The position numbers were made by a program, and so were the translations under genes. DNA of 62,912 bases, taken from Streptomyces spinoverrucosus (lineage in GTDB: Bacteria > Actinomycetota > Actinomycetes > Streptomycetales > Streptomycetaceae). This document shows, piece by piece, positions 50,551 to 58,271 of this stretch; position 1 is the first letter of the stretch; each line of letters starts with the position of its first letter. A model generated the notes under the pieces. That model was not told where the DNA came from and searched no databases. It saw nothing but the letters and a program-made list of their open reading frames with translations. The DNA lies in NCBI RefSeq assembly GCF_006539505.1, contig NZ_BJND01000056.1, positions 1 through 62,912 on the forward strand. The letters run 5' to 3'.

Positions 50551-51909
50551 TCACGCCGCCCTGGCCAGTTCCTCCCGCTCCTCCCGGGGAACGAACCGCA
50601 CCCGCGGATGACCGGCGTTCCAGCCCACTGCCAGCCGCAGGCCCCCCACGCGGGCCAGGATCAGGCCGATGGTGAGGGCGGCCAGGGCCGCCACCGCGCC
50701 GCCGGTCGCGAGGCCGACGCGGGCGCCGTAGGTGTCCGTGATCCAGCCGACGATCGGGGCGCCGACCGGGGAGCCGCCCAGGAAGACCATCATGTACAGG
50801 GCCATGACGCGGCCCCGCATCGCCGGGTCGGTGGCCATCTGGATGCCGGTGTTGGCGGTGACGTTGACCGTCATGCCGAAGACGCCGAGCGGGATCATCA
50901 GCAGGGCGAAGAGCCAGAGCGACGGGGTCACCGCCGCCACGATCTCCACCGCGCCGAACACCAGCGCCGCCGCGGCCAGCAGCCGCATCCGCGCCGTGCC
51001 CCGGCGGGCGGCGAGCAGCGCGCCCGTCACCGAGCCGACCGCCATCAGCGTGTTGAACAGGCTGTACGTGCCCGCGCCGACGTGGAAGACCTCGTCCGCG
51101 AAGGCCGAGAGGTAGACCGGGAAGTTGAACGCGAACGTCCCGATGAAGCCCACCAGCACGATCGGCCAGATCAGCTCCGGGCGCCCGGCGACGTACGACA
51201 GCCCCTCACGCAGCTGCCCCTTGCCGCGCGGGGCGCGTTCCACGGGGTGCAGCTCACGCGCGCGCATCAGCAGCAGGCCCGCGATCGGGGCGACGTAGGA
51301 CAGGCCGTTGGAGAGGAACGCCCAGCCCGTGCCCACGCCGGTGATCAGGAGACCGGCGACGGCGGGGCCGATCATGCGGGCGGACTGGAAGTTCGCGGAG
51401 TTGAGGCTGACGGCGTTCTGGAGCTGGTCGGGGCCGACCATCTCGCTCACGAAGGACTGGCGGGCGGGGTTGTCGACGACCGTGGCGAGGCCGACCGCGA
51501 AGGCGGCGACGTACACGTGCCAGACCTCGACGTGCCCGGTCAGGGTCAGGGCGGCGAGGGCCAGGCCCGTGAGCGCCATCGACGTCTGGGTGACCAGCAG
51601 CGTGGGGCGCTTGGGGAGGCGGTCGACCAGGACTCCGCCGTAGAGGCCGAAGAGCAGCATCGGCAAGAACTGCAGCGCCGTCGTGACGCCGACAGCCGTG
51701 GCGGAGCCGGTGAGGCTGAGGACCAGCCAGTCCTGCGCGATGCGCTGCATCCAGGTGCCGGTGTTGGAGACGACCTGGCCGAGGAAGAACAGGCGGTAGT
51801 TGCGGACCTTCAGCGAGCTGAACATCGAGGACTTGCGCTCGATGGGGTCATCAGGGGTGTCGTGGGTGGTCGGTGCGGGGGCGGAGTCTGCTCCGGATCC
51901 CGTACTCAA
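50551..51909 (-). CDS. MFS transporter
   Basis: 452 aa, GTG/ATG at 51909, twelve predicted helices after a cytosolic N-terminus of 30 aa. Motifs QFLPMLLFGLYGGVLVDRLPKRPTLL (motif A region) and NTGTWMQRIAQDWLV are typical of the enterobactin-exporter-like/DHA3 group of exporters. It follows the MarR gene by 27 bp on the same strand, so drug efflux induced through MarR is the likely logic. Confidence 0.92.
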   Translation of the reverse strand: MSTGSGADSAPAPTTHDTPDDPIERKSSMFSSLKVRNYRLFFLGQVVSNTGTWMQRIAQDWLVLSLTGSATAVGVTTALQFLPMLLFGLYGGVLVDRLPKRPTLLVTQTSMALTGLALAALTLTGHVEVWHVYVAAFAVGLATVVDNPARQSFVSEMVGPDQLQNAVSLNSANFQSARMIGPAVAGLLITGVGTGWAFLSNGLSYVAPIAGLLLMRARELHPVERAPRGKGQLREGLSYVAGRPELIWPIVLVGFIGTFAFNFPVYLSAFADEVFHVGAGTYSLFNTLMAVGSVTGALLAARRGTARMRLLAAAALVFGAVEIVAAVTPSLWLFALLMIPLGVFGMTVNVTANTGIQMATDPAMRGRVMALYMMVFLGGSPVGAPIVGWITDTYGARVGLATGGAVAALAALTIGLILARVGGLRLAVGWNAGHPRVRFVPREEREELARAA

Positions 51910-51936
51910 AGGGGTTCGCCTCCTCGGGTGGTGCGG

Positions 51937-52374
51937 TTACAGATGCGCGAGCTTCTCCAGCACGGGGGCGGCGGCGCGCAGTTTCGCCCACTCGTCCTCG
52001 TCGAGGTCCGCGGCCAGTGTGGCCAGGAACGCGTTCCGCTTGCGACGGCTCTCTTCGAGCATCGCCTCGGCCCGCTCCGTCTGGGTGACGACCTTCTGGC
52101 GCCGGTCCTCGGGGTGCGGCTCCAGCCGGACCAGGCCCTTGGCCTCCAGCAGCGCGACGATGCGGGTCATCGACGGCGGCTGCACGTGTTCCTTGCGGGC
52201 GAGTTCACCCGGGGTGGCGGTGCCGCAGCGGGCCAGGGTGCCCAGGACCGACATCTCGGTCGGGCTCAGTGACTCGTCGACCCGCTGGTGCTTGAGCCGA
52301 CGGGACAGCCGCATCACGGCCGATCGCAGAGAGTTCACGGCGGCAACGTCGTCGCCATGGGTAAGGTCCGGCAT
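51937..52374 (-). CDS. MarR-family regulator
   Basis: 145 aa, ATG 52374. Winged helix: TEMSVLGTLARCGTATPGELA, QPPSMTRIVALLEAKGLVRLE, PEDRRQKVVTQTERAEAML. First gene of a two-gene operon with the MFS exporter. The palindromic DNA immediately upstream (52378-52407) is its likely autoregulatory site. Confidence 0.93.
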   Translation of the reverse strand: MPDLTHGDDVAAVNSLRSAVMRLSRRLKHQRVDESLSPTEMSVLGTLARCGTATPGELARKEHVQPPSMTRIVALLEAKGLVRLEPHPEDRRQKVVTQTERAEAMLEESRRKRNAFLATLAADLDEDEWAKLRAAAPVLEKLAHL

Positions 52375-52377
52375 GTT

Positions 52378-52407
52378 CTTTAGCGTAACTCATTACCCAA
52401 CCTAAAG
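52378..52407. promoter_or_regulatory. Candidate MarR operator
   Basis: Nested inverted repeats: CTTTAG (52378-52383) with CTAAAG (52402-52407), and GTAA-CTCA-TTAC (52385-52396). It sits 4 bp upstream of the marR start codon in a locally AT-rich segment, so bound protein would cover the promoter. Confidence 0.6.
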
Positions 52408-52529
52408 ACCAGTCGCGACACGCACAGATGCCCGTGACACTCACCACTGAAACAGGATCGTCACCCGAACGAGTGAGCCGCTTCCCGGAAAGTGACGCAC
52501 CACTGGGCCGTCTTGCGACCCTCGTGTCC

Positions 52530-52712
52530 ATGGGGACCAGTGTGCTCAGCCTGCGGATCGACGGGGAGCTGCTCGAACGGCTCCGGCTCCACGCGGCGAA
52601 AAGAGGAATGAGCGTCCAGGACTATGTGGTCCAGACGCTCATTCGGGACGACTTCGACGAGCGGTTCAAGTCCGCGGTCGACGAGACGGAGAAGTTCTAC
52701 GGGGTCACGTGA
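52530..52712 (+). CDS. Small ribbon-helix-helix-like protein
   Basis: 60 aa from ATG 52530 (MGTSVLSLRIDGELLERLRL); the frame is open back to ATG 52428, which would add 34 residues. The pattern, a strand SVLSLRID, then helices ELLERLRLHAAKRGMS and VQDYVVQTLIRDDF, is that of CopG/Arc DNA-binding antitoxins. No toxin gene adjoins. It may regulate the divergent MarR/MFS pair, or itself. Confidence 0.68.
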   Translation: MGTSVLSLRIDGELLERLRLHAAKRGMSVQDYVVQTLIRDDFDERFKSAVDETEKFYGVT

Positions 52713-52721
52713 TCGTGCGGA

Positions 52722-54173
52722 TCACGTGAGCCCGAGGGCCGGCATCAGGTAGTAGAAGGCGAACACGGCCGCCACGGCGTACATCGCCGCCGGGACCTCC
52801 CGGCCCCGGCCCGCCGCCAGGCGCAGCACCACGAAGGTGATGAAGCCCATGCCGATGCCGTTGGTGATCGAGTAGGTGAACGGCATCATCAGCATCGTCA
52901 CGAAGGCCGGGACGGCGATCGTGTAGTCCGCCCAGTCGATCTCCTTGATCGAACCGGCCAGGATCAGGAAGCCGACCGCCACCAGCGCCGGTGTGGCCGC
53001 CTGCGACGGGACCATGGTGGCGACGGGCGTGAGGAAGAGCGCCAGGGCGAAGAGCCCGCCGGTGACGACGTTCGCGAAGCCGGTACGAGCGCCCTCGCCG
53101 ACGCCGGCCGTGGACTCCACGAAGCAGGTGGTGGCCGAGGAGGAGCTGGCGCCGCCCGCGGCGACCGCGATGCCGTCGACGAACAGGACCTTGTTGATGC
53201 CCGGCATCTGACCCTGCGCGTCGGTCAGCTTGGCCTCTTCGCTGACGCCCATGATCGTGCCCATCGCGTCGAAGAAGGCCGACAGCAGGACCGTGAAGAC
53301 GAACAGGACGCCGGTCAGCACACCGACCTTGGCGAAGCCGCCGAACAGGCTGACCTGGCCGATCAGGCCGAAGTCGGGGGTGGCGACGGGGTTGCCGGGC
53401 CACTTGGGGGTCGTCAGACCCCAGGACGGGATGTCGGCGACGGCGTTGACGATCACCGCGAGCACCGTCATTGCCACGATCGAGATCAGGATCGCGCCGG
53501 GCACCCTCCGCACGATCAGCGCCAGCGTGAGCAGTGCGCCGAGGACGAAGATCAGCACTGGCCAGCCGGTGAGGTGACCGGTGGTGCCGAGCTGGAGCGG
53601 GACGGTGGTCTGGGCGGCGTCCGGGATGCGGGAGACGAAACCGGCGTCGACGAGACCGATCAGCATGATGAACAGGCCGATACCGATGGAGATGGCCTTG
53701 CGCAGGCCGTACGGCACGGCGTTCATCACCCGCTCGCGCAGACCGGTGGCGACCAGCAGCATCACCACGAAACCGGCCAGCACCACCATGCCCATGGCGT
53801 CCGGCCAGGACATCCGCGGGGCGAGCTGGAGGGCGACGACCGAGTTGATCCCAAGGCCGGCGGCCAGCGCGATCGGCACGTTGCCGATGACGCCCATCAG
53901 CAGGGTGGTGAACGCCGCGGTCAGCGCCGTCGCGGTGACCAGCTGCCCGTTGTCGAGCTGATGGCCGTACATGTCCTTGGCGCTGCCGAGGATGATCGGG
54001 TTCAGCACGATGATGTAGGCCATCGCGAAGAAGGTGGCGAAACCGCCTCGGACCTCACGGGCGAGCGTGCTGCCGCGTTCCGAGATCTTGAAGTAGCGGT
54101 CGAGGGCGCCGTACGCGGGCGCGCCGCCCGGCTGCTCGGGCGCGGGAGCCTTGGGGGAGGCCGAGGTGGGCAT
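52722..54173 (-). CDS. NCS2-family purine permease (AzgA-like)
   Basis: 483 aa, ATG 54173. Uptake of hypoxanthine/adenine/guanine-type bases by proton symport. Features: GGFATFFAMAYIIVLNPIIL, GLGINSVVALQLAP, FDAMGTIMGVSEEAKL, SSSATTCFVESTAGVGEGARTG, with about 12-13 helices. These match the AzgA/PbuG branch. Monocistronic; the start has a usable AGGAAAG upstream. Confidence 0.93.
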   Translation of the reverse strand: MPTSASPKAPAPEQPGGAPAYGALDRYFKISERGSTLAREVRGGFATFFAMAYIIVLNPIILGSAKDMYGHQLDNGQLVTATALTAAFTTLLMGVIGNVPIALAAGLGINSVVALQLAPRMSWPDAMGMVVLAGFVVMLLVATGLRERVMNAVPYGLRKAISIGIGLFIMLIGLVDAGFVSRIPDAAQTTVPLQLGTTGHLTGWPVLIFVLGALLTLALIVRRVPGAILISIVAMTVLAVIVNAVADIPSWGLTTPKWPGNPVATPDFGLIGQVSLFGGFAKVGVLTGVLFVFTVLLSAFFDAMGTIMGVSEEAKLTDAQGQMPGINKVLFVDGIAVAAGGASSSSATTCFVESTAGVGEGARTGFANVVTGGLFALALFLTPVATMVPSQAATPALVAVGFLILAGSIKEIDWADYTIAVPAFVTMLMMPFTYSITNGIGMGFITFVVLRLAAGRGREVPAAMYAVAAVFAFYYLMPALGLT

Positions 54174-54306
54174 TTGGTCTTTCCTACGAACAGAACCGGT
54201 CAAAGGCAAACTGTTTCAGTATGAACATATGAGGGAAGAAGTGCCATCTCCGCGCGTAGACCCATTCGGGGGAACGGCCCCCGGGTCCGCCTCGTAAGCT
54301 GTGCGC

Positions 54307-54579
54307 ATGGCGAAGTGGACCCCCAAGCACGAGGCGCCGGAGCCCCTGGAGGGCCCCGTGGTCGGCACCATCATCGGCGGCACGATCGTCTGGTTCGTCC
54401 TCTTCCTGGTCCAGCTGCCCTTCTACGGCTGGTTCGACGAGCACGGCAACACCTGGTGGCTGTGGACCTGCCTGGCCGGCGGCGGCCTGGGCCTGCTCGG
54501 CATCTGGTACGTCCGCAGGCGCGACGCCGCCATCAAGCGCGCGGCGGCGGCACGCGAGCAGACGACACCGGCGCCGTGA
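54307..54579 (+). CDS. DUF2530 small membrane protein
   Basis: 90 aa, ATG 54307 (GTG 54301 also in frame). MAKWTPKHEAPEPLEGP, two helices (VGTIIGGTIVWFVLFLVQLP and TWWLWTCLAGGGLGLLGIWY) with YGWFDEHGN between them, then a basic tail. Matches the actinobacterial DUF2530 family of unknown function. Divergent from the purine permease gene. Confidence 0.85.
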   Translation: MAKWTPKHEAPEPLEGPVVGTIIGGTIVWFVLFLVQLPFYGWFDEHGNTWWLWTCLAGGGLGLLGIWYVRRRDAAIKRAAAAREQTTPAP

Positions 54580-54580
54580 C

Positions 54581-54690
54581 GCCGTAGGACCAGGCGTGGC
54601 CCCGTAGGAGCCGTCGCGACCCCCGTAGGACCCGTCGTGACCCCTGTAGGACCAGTCGCGACCCCCGTAGGACCAGTCGCGTACGACCTA
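54581..54690. repeat. 21-bp tandem repeat array (five units)
   Basis: GTAGGA recurs at 54584, 54604, 54625, 54646 and 54667; a unit reads GTAGGACCAGTCGCGACCCC. It begins right after the DUF2530 stop and ends about 100 bp before the P-type ATPase gene. The 21-bp period matches the array at 19169-19272. Confidence 0.85.
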
Positions 54691-54793
54691 CGGGAACCCC
54701 CGTACAACCGAGGCACTACAGACGTCCTCCCGTAGTCGGATCTTCACCCCACTCGGGGGGTGAAGCCCCAAATCCGCCCGTACCGTCGAATGC

Positions 54794-57187
54794 ATGACGC
54801 ACATCGACGCGGACGCCGGTCTCGATGCCGCGCACCCCCTGCGCGCGCCCTCTCCCACGACCGGGCTCACCGCAGCCGAGGTCGCCGAGCGGGTCGCGCG
54901 AGGCGAGGTCAACGACGTGCCGGTGCGCAGCAGCCGGTCGATGGTCGACATCGTCCGCGCCAACGTCTTCACCCGGTTCAACGCGATCATCGGCGTGCTC
55001 TGGGCGATCATGCTGGTCGTCGCGCCGATCCAGGACAGCCTCTTCGGCTTCGTCATCCTCGCCAACACCGGCATCGGCATCCTCCAGGAGTGGCGGGCGA
55101 AGAAGACCCTGGACTCCCTGGCGCTGATCGGTGAAGTGCGGCCGACGGTACGGCGGGACGGGGTGGTCGCCGAGGTCAGCACCGCGGAGATCGTGCTGGA
55201 CGACCTGATCGAGATCGGGCCGGGTGACAAGGTCGTCGTCGACGGGGTGTGCGTCGAGGCCGACGGGCTGGAGATCGACGAGTCGCTGCTCACCGGCGAG
55301 GCCGACCCGGTCGTCAAGCGGCCGGGGGACCAGGTCATGTCCGGCAGCTTCGTCGTCGCCGGGGTCGGGGCGTTCCAGGCCACCAAGGTGGGGCGCGAGG
55401 CGTACGCCGCGCAGCTCGCCGAGGAGGCGTCGCGGTTCACGCTGGTCCACTCCGAGCTGCGCTCGGGCATCTCCACGATCCTCAAGTACGTGACGTGGAT
55501 GATGATCCCGACCGCTATCGGCCTCATCATCAGCCAGCTGGTGGTGAAGCAGACCGACTTCATGGACTCCGTCGCCCGCACCATCGGCGGCATCGTCCCC
55601 ATGGTCCCCGAGGGCCTGGTGCTGCTCACCTCCGTCGCCTTCGCGATCGGCGTGATCCGGCTCGGCCGCAAGCAGTGCCTGGTCCAGGAGCTGCCCGCGA
55701 TCGAGGGTCTCGCCCGCGTCGACACGGTCTGCCTGGACAAGACCGGCACCCTCACCGAGGGCGGCATGGACGTCACCGAGCTGCGCACGCTGAACGGCTT
55801 CGACGAGGCGTACGTACGGCAGGTGCTCGGTGCCCTTGGCGAGTCCGACCCGCGCCCCAACTCATCCCTCCAGGCGATCATCGACGCCTACCCCGACAAC
55901 GACGACTGGCGCTGCGTCGAGGCGCTGCCCTTTTCCTCCGCCCGCAAGTACAGCGCCGCGTCCTTCAGCGAGGGCAACGGCGAGTCCAGTACGTGGCTCC
56001 TCGGCGCCCCCGACGTACTGCTCGACGAGGACGACCCGAACCTCGCCGAGACCGACCGGCTGAACGAGCAGGGCCTGCGGGTGCTGCTGCTGGCCCGCAC
56101 CTCCGGCGACCTGGACTCGCCCGAGATCACCCGGGACGCCAAGCCCGCCGCCCTCGTCGTACTCGAACAGCGGCTGCGTCCCGACGCCGCGGACACCTTG
56201 CGCTACTTCGCCGACCAGAACGTCGCCGCCAAGGTCATCTCCGGCGACAACGCGGTGTCGGTCGGGGCGGTGGCGAGCAAGCTGGGGCTGGCCGGTACGA
56301 CGGTGGACGCGCGGCGGCTGCCCAGCGACCGGGACGGGATGGCCGAGGCCCTCAACGAGGGCACAGTGTTCGGGCGGGTCACCCCGCAGCAGAAGCGGGA
56401 CATGGTGGGCGCGCTGCAGTCCCACGGGCACACGGTCGCGATGACCGGCGACGGCGTGAACGACGTGCTCGCCCTGAAGGACGCCGACATCGGGGTCGCG
56501 ATGGGCTCGGGGTCGGAGGCGACGCGGGCGGTGGCGCAGATCGTGCTGCTGAACAACAGCTTCGCCACGCTGCCGTCGGTGGTGGCGGAGGGGCGCCGGG
56601 TCATCGGCAACATCACGCGCGTGGCGACCCTGTTCCTGGTCAAGACGGTCTACTCGGTGCTGCTGGCGATCCTGGTGGTGTGCTCACAGGTGGAGTACCC
56701 GTTCCTGCCCCGCCACCTGACCCTGCTCTCCACGCTGACGATCGGCGTCCCGGCGTTCTTCCTCGCCCTGGCACCCAACACGGAACGGGCGAAGCCCCAC
56801 TTCGTGCGGCGGGTGATGCGGTACTCGATCCCGGGTGGGGTGCTGGCCGCGGTGGCGACGTTCGCGACGTATCTGATCGCTCGGCAGTACTACACGGGGC
56901 CTGATGCGTTGGGCGCGGAGACGAGTGCGGCGACGTTGACGTTGTTCCTGATCGCGATGTGGGTGCTGGCGATCATTGCGCGGCCGTATACGTGGTGGCG
57001 GTTGGCGTTGGTGGCGGCGATGGGGGCGCTGTTCGTGGTGGTGCTGGTGGTGCCTTGGTTGCAGGACTTCTTCGCGCTGAAGCTGGTGGGGATGACGGTG
57101 CCGTGGATCGCGGTGGGGATTGCGGTGGGGGCGGCGGTCGTCCTGGAGGTGCTTTGGAAGTGGGTCGACCGCCGGTTTCCTGCGTAG
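54794..57187 (+). CDS. P-type cation ATPase (CtpE-like, probable Ca2+)
   Basis: 797 aa with the P-type layout: A-domain LTGEADPV, helix motif PMVPEGL, phosphorylation site DKTGTLT with Asp315, hinge TGDGVNDVLALKDADIG, ten helices. No N-terminal heavy-metal domain. Length and motif set match mycobacterial CtpE, which takes part in calcium uptake. Specificity here is inferred. ATG 54794, monocistronic. Confidence 0.92.
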   Translation: MTHIDADAGLDAAHPLRAPSPTTGLTAAEVAERVARGEVNDVPVRSSRSMVDIVRANVFTRFNAIIGVLWAIMLVVAPIQDSLFGFVILANTGIGILQEWRAKKTLDSLALIGEVRPTVRRDGVVAEVSTAEIVLDDLIEIGPGDKVVVDGVCVEADGLEIDESLLTGEADPVVKRPGDQVMSGSFVVAGVGAFQATKVGREAYAAQLAEEASRFTLVHSELRSGISTILKYVTWMMIPTAIGLIISQLVVKQTDFMDSVARTIGGIVPMVPEGLVLLTSVAFAIGVIRLGRKQCLVQELPAIEGLARVDTVCLDKTGTLTEGGMDVTELRTLNGFDEAYVRQVLGALGESDPRPNSSLQAIIDAYPDNDDWRCVEALPFSSARKYSAASFSEGNGESSTWLLGAPDVLLDEDDPNLAETDRLNEQGLRVLLLARTSGDLDSPEITRDAKPAALVVLEQRLRPDAADTLRYFADQNVAAKVISGDNAVSVGAVASKLGLAGTTVDARRLPSDRDGMAEALNEGTVFGRVTPQQKRDMVGALQSHGHTVAMTGDGVNDVLALKDADIGVAMGSGSEATRAVAQIVLLNNSFATLPSVVAEGRRVIGNITRVATLFLVKTVYSVLLAILVVCSQVEYPFLPRHLTLLSTLTIGVPAFFLALAPNTERAKPHFVRRVMRYSIPGGVLAAVATFATYLIARQYYTGPDALGAETSAATLTLFLIAMWVLAIIARPYTWWRLALVAAMGALFVVVLVVPWLQDFFALKLVGMTVPWIAVGIAVGAAVVLEVLWKWVDRRFPA

Positions 57188-57228
57188 GCCCGCGGGGGCA
57201 AGGGGCGGTGGTCCAGTGCGGGCCGTGT

Positions 57229-57258
57229 GTGGCTGGTCGCGCAGTTCCCCGCGCCCCT
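57229..57258. repeat. 30-bp dispersed repeat, copy 2
   Basis: Identical to 30087-30116, in the same orientation. It lies between the P-type ATPase stop (57187) and the stop of the secreted protein (57269), where it may help end the converging transcripts. Confidence 0.75.
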
Positions 57259-57268
57259 TCTCGGCGTC

Positions 57269-58099
57269 CTACTTGACGTCGACGAAATCCCCGGCCGCGT
57301 TGACCGCCGTAGCCGTCGTCGTGCCCTTGAAAACGAAGCGGTAGTAGCCGTCCACCGACGCCTTGACCGTCGTCTTCAGGTCGCCCCTGGTGTTGGTCTT
57401 GAGGGTCTTGACCTTGGTGTACGTCGTGGCGTTCTTCTTGCGGAACTGCAGCTCCACCGGCTGGGTCGCGTACCCGGCGTACTTGCCGGTCTCCCAGTTG
57501 GCGCGGGTCAGCTTGCCGGTGACGGTAAGGGTCTTGCCCTTCTGCACCGGCTCCGGCGATGCGTTGACCGTCAGCTGCGCGGCACGGCGTACCAGCGTGG
57601 TGCCGAGGCCCTCCTTGTCGGCGTGGCCGACCTTGCTGATGTCGAACTCCTCGCCCGCCGGGTCCTGGCCGTTGTACGCGATGGCGACGGCCGCGCCCTT
57701 CCAGGTGCCGGCGTCGGAGTTGAGCAGATCCTCACCCGGGTAGATGTCGATCTTGCCGGTGCAGGTGGCGGTGGTCGCGGAGTTGACCGTGCAGGCGGCG
57801 GGCTTGACGCCGGTGAGGCGGACGCTGCTGGGGGTGGCGAGCGAGCCGCGGTAGAGGACGGGGTTGGTGACGAAGTCCTTGGCCTTGATGTCGACGTCCG
57901 TACCGTGGGTCAGCTTGTACGTGACGGTGGTGGAGTAGTGACCGGTGGCGCCGACCTTGATCGCCTTGGTGATCTTGAAGTGCGAGAAGGTGACGTTCAG
58001 CTTGTACGGCTCACCGGGGGCGGCGTGCACGGCCGGTGCGGCGAGGACGGAGAGGGCCAGGGCGCCGGTGACGGTGGCGACAGTGGCTCGTATGCGCAT
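57269..58099 (-). CDS. Secreted Ig-like protein of unknown function
   Basis: 276 aa. Signal peptide (about 1-26, AVHA). The mature protein is beta-rich, with two Cys (AACTVN, TATCTG) that could form a disulphide and a C-terminal Ig-like/bacterial-adhesion-like domain (SPEPVQKGKTLTVTGKLTR to TTVKASVDGYYRFVFKG). No catalytic motif. Many streptomycetes encode such cell-surface calcium- or wall-associated proteins, but the role is not known. Confidence 0.8.
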   Translation of the reverse strand: MRIRATVATVTGALALSVLAAPAVHAAPGEPYKLNVTFSHFKITKAIKVGATGHYSTTVTYKLTHGTDVDIKAKDFVTNPVLYRGSLATPSSVRLTGVKPAACTVNSATTATCTGKIDIYPGEDLLNSDAGTWKGAAVAIAYNGQDPAGEEFDISKVGHADKEGLGTTLVRRAAQLTVNASPEPVQKGKTLTVTGKLTRANWETGKYAGYATQPVELQFRKKNATTYTKVKTLKTNTRGDLKTTVKASVDGYYRFVFKGTTTATAVNAAGDFVDVK

Positions 58100-58227
58100 G
58101 CGTTCCCCAGATGATCGCGAGTGATCTCGGAGCCTGTTGGCTCACTTGATCAGATAGGTGCGCGAGGGGAACGGTTGCTCGACCAGGCCGGCGGTCGCCA
58201 AGCAGATCGAGGAGGAGGCCGAGTTCC

Positions 58228-58268
58228 GGAGGAAAAGAACAGGGGCCGTCCCTTCGGACAGCCCCTGT
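58228..58268 (-). terminator. Intrinsic terminator of the sacsin-like gene
   Basis: Stem ACAGGGGC-c-GTCC / GGAC-a-GCCCCTGT with loop CTTC, starting 4 bp past the stop on the minus strand and followed there by TTCTTTTCC. A textbook rho-independent terminator. Confidence 0.9.
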
Positions 58269-58271
58269 GGC

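Noticed and set aside
54423..54716. Minus-strand ORF with heptad repeat ATGPTGV
   Set aside because: Product of the 21-bp tandem array, overlapping the DUF2530 gene in antisense; no ribosome site.
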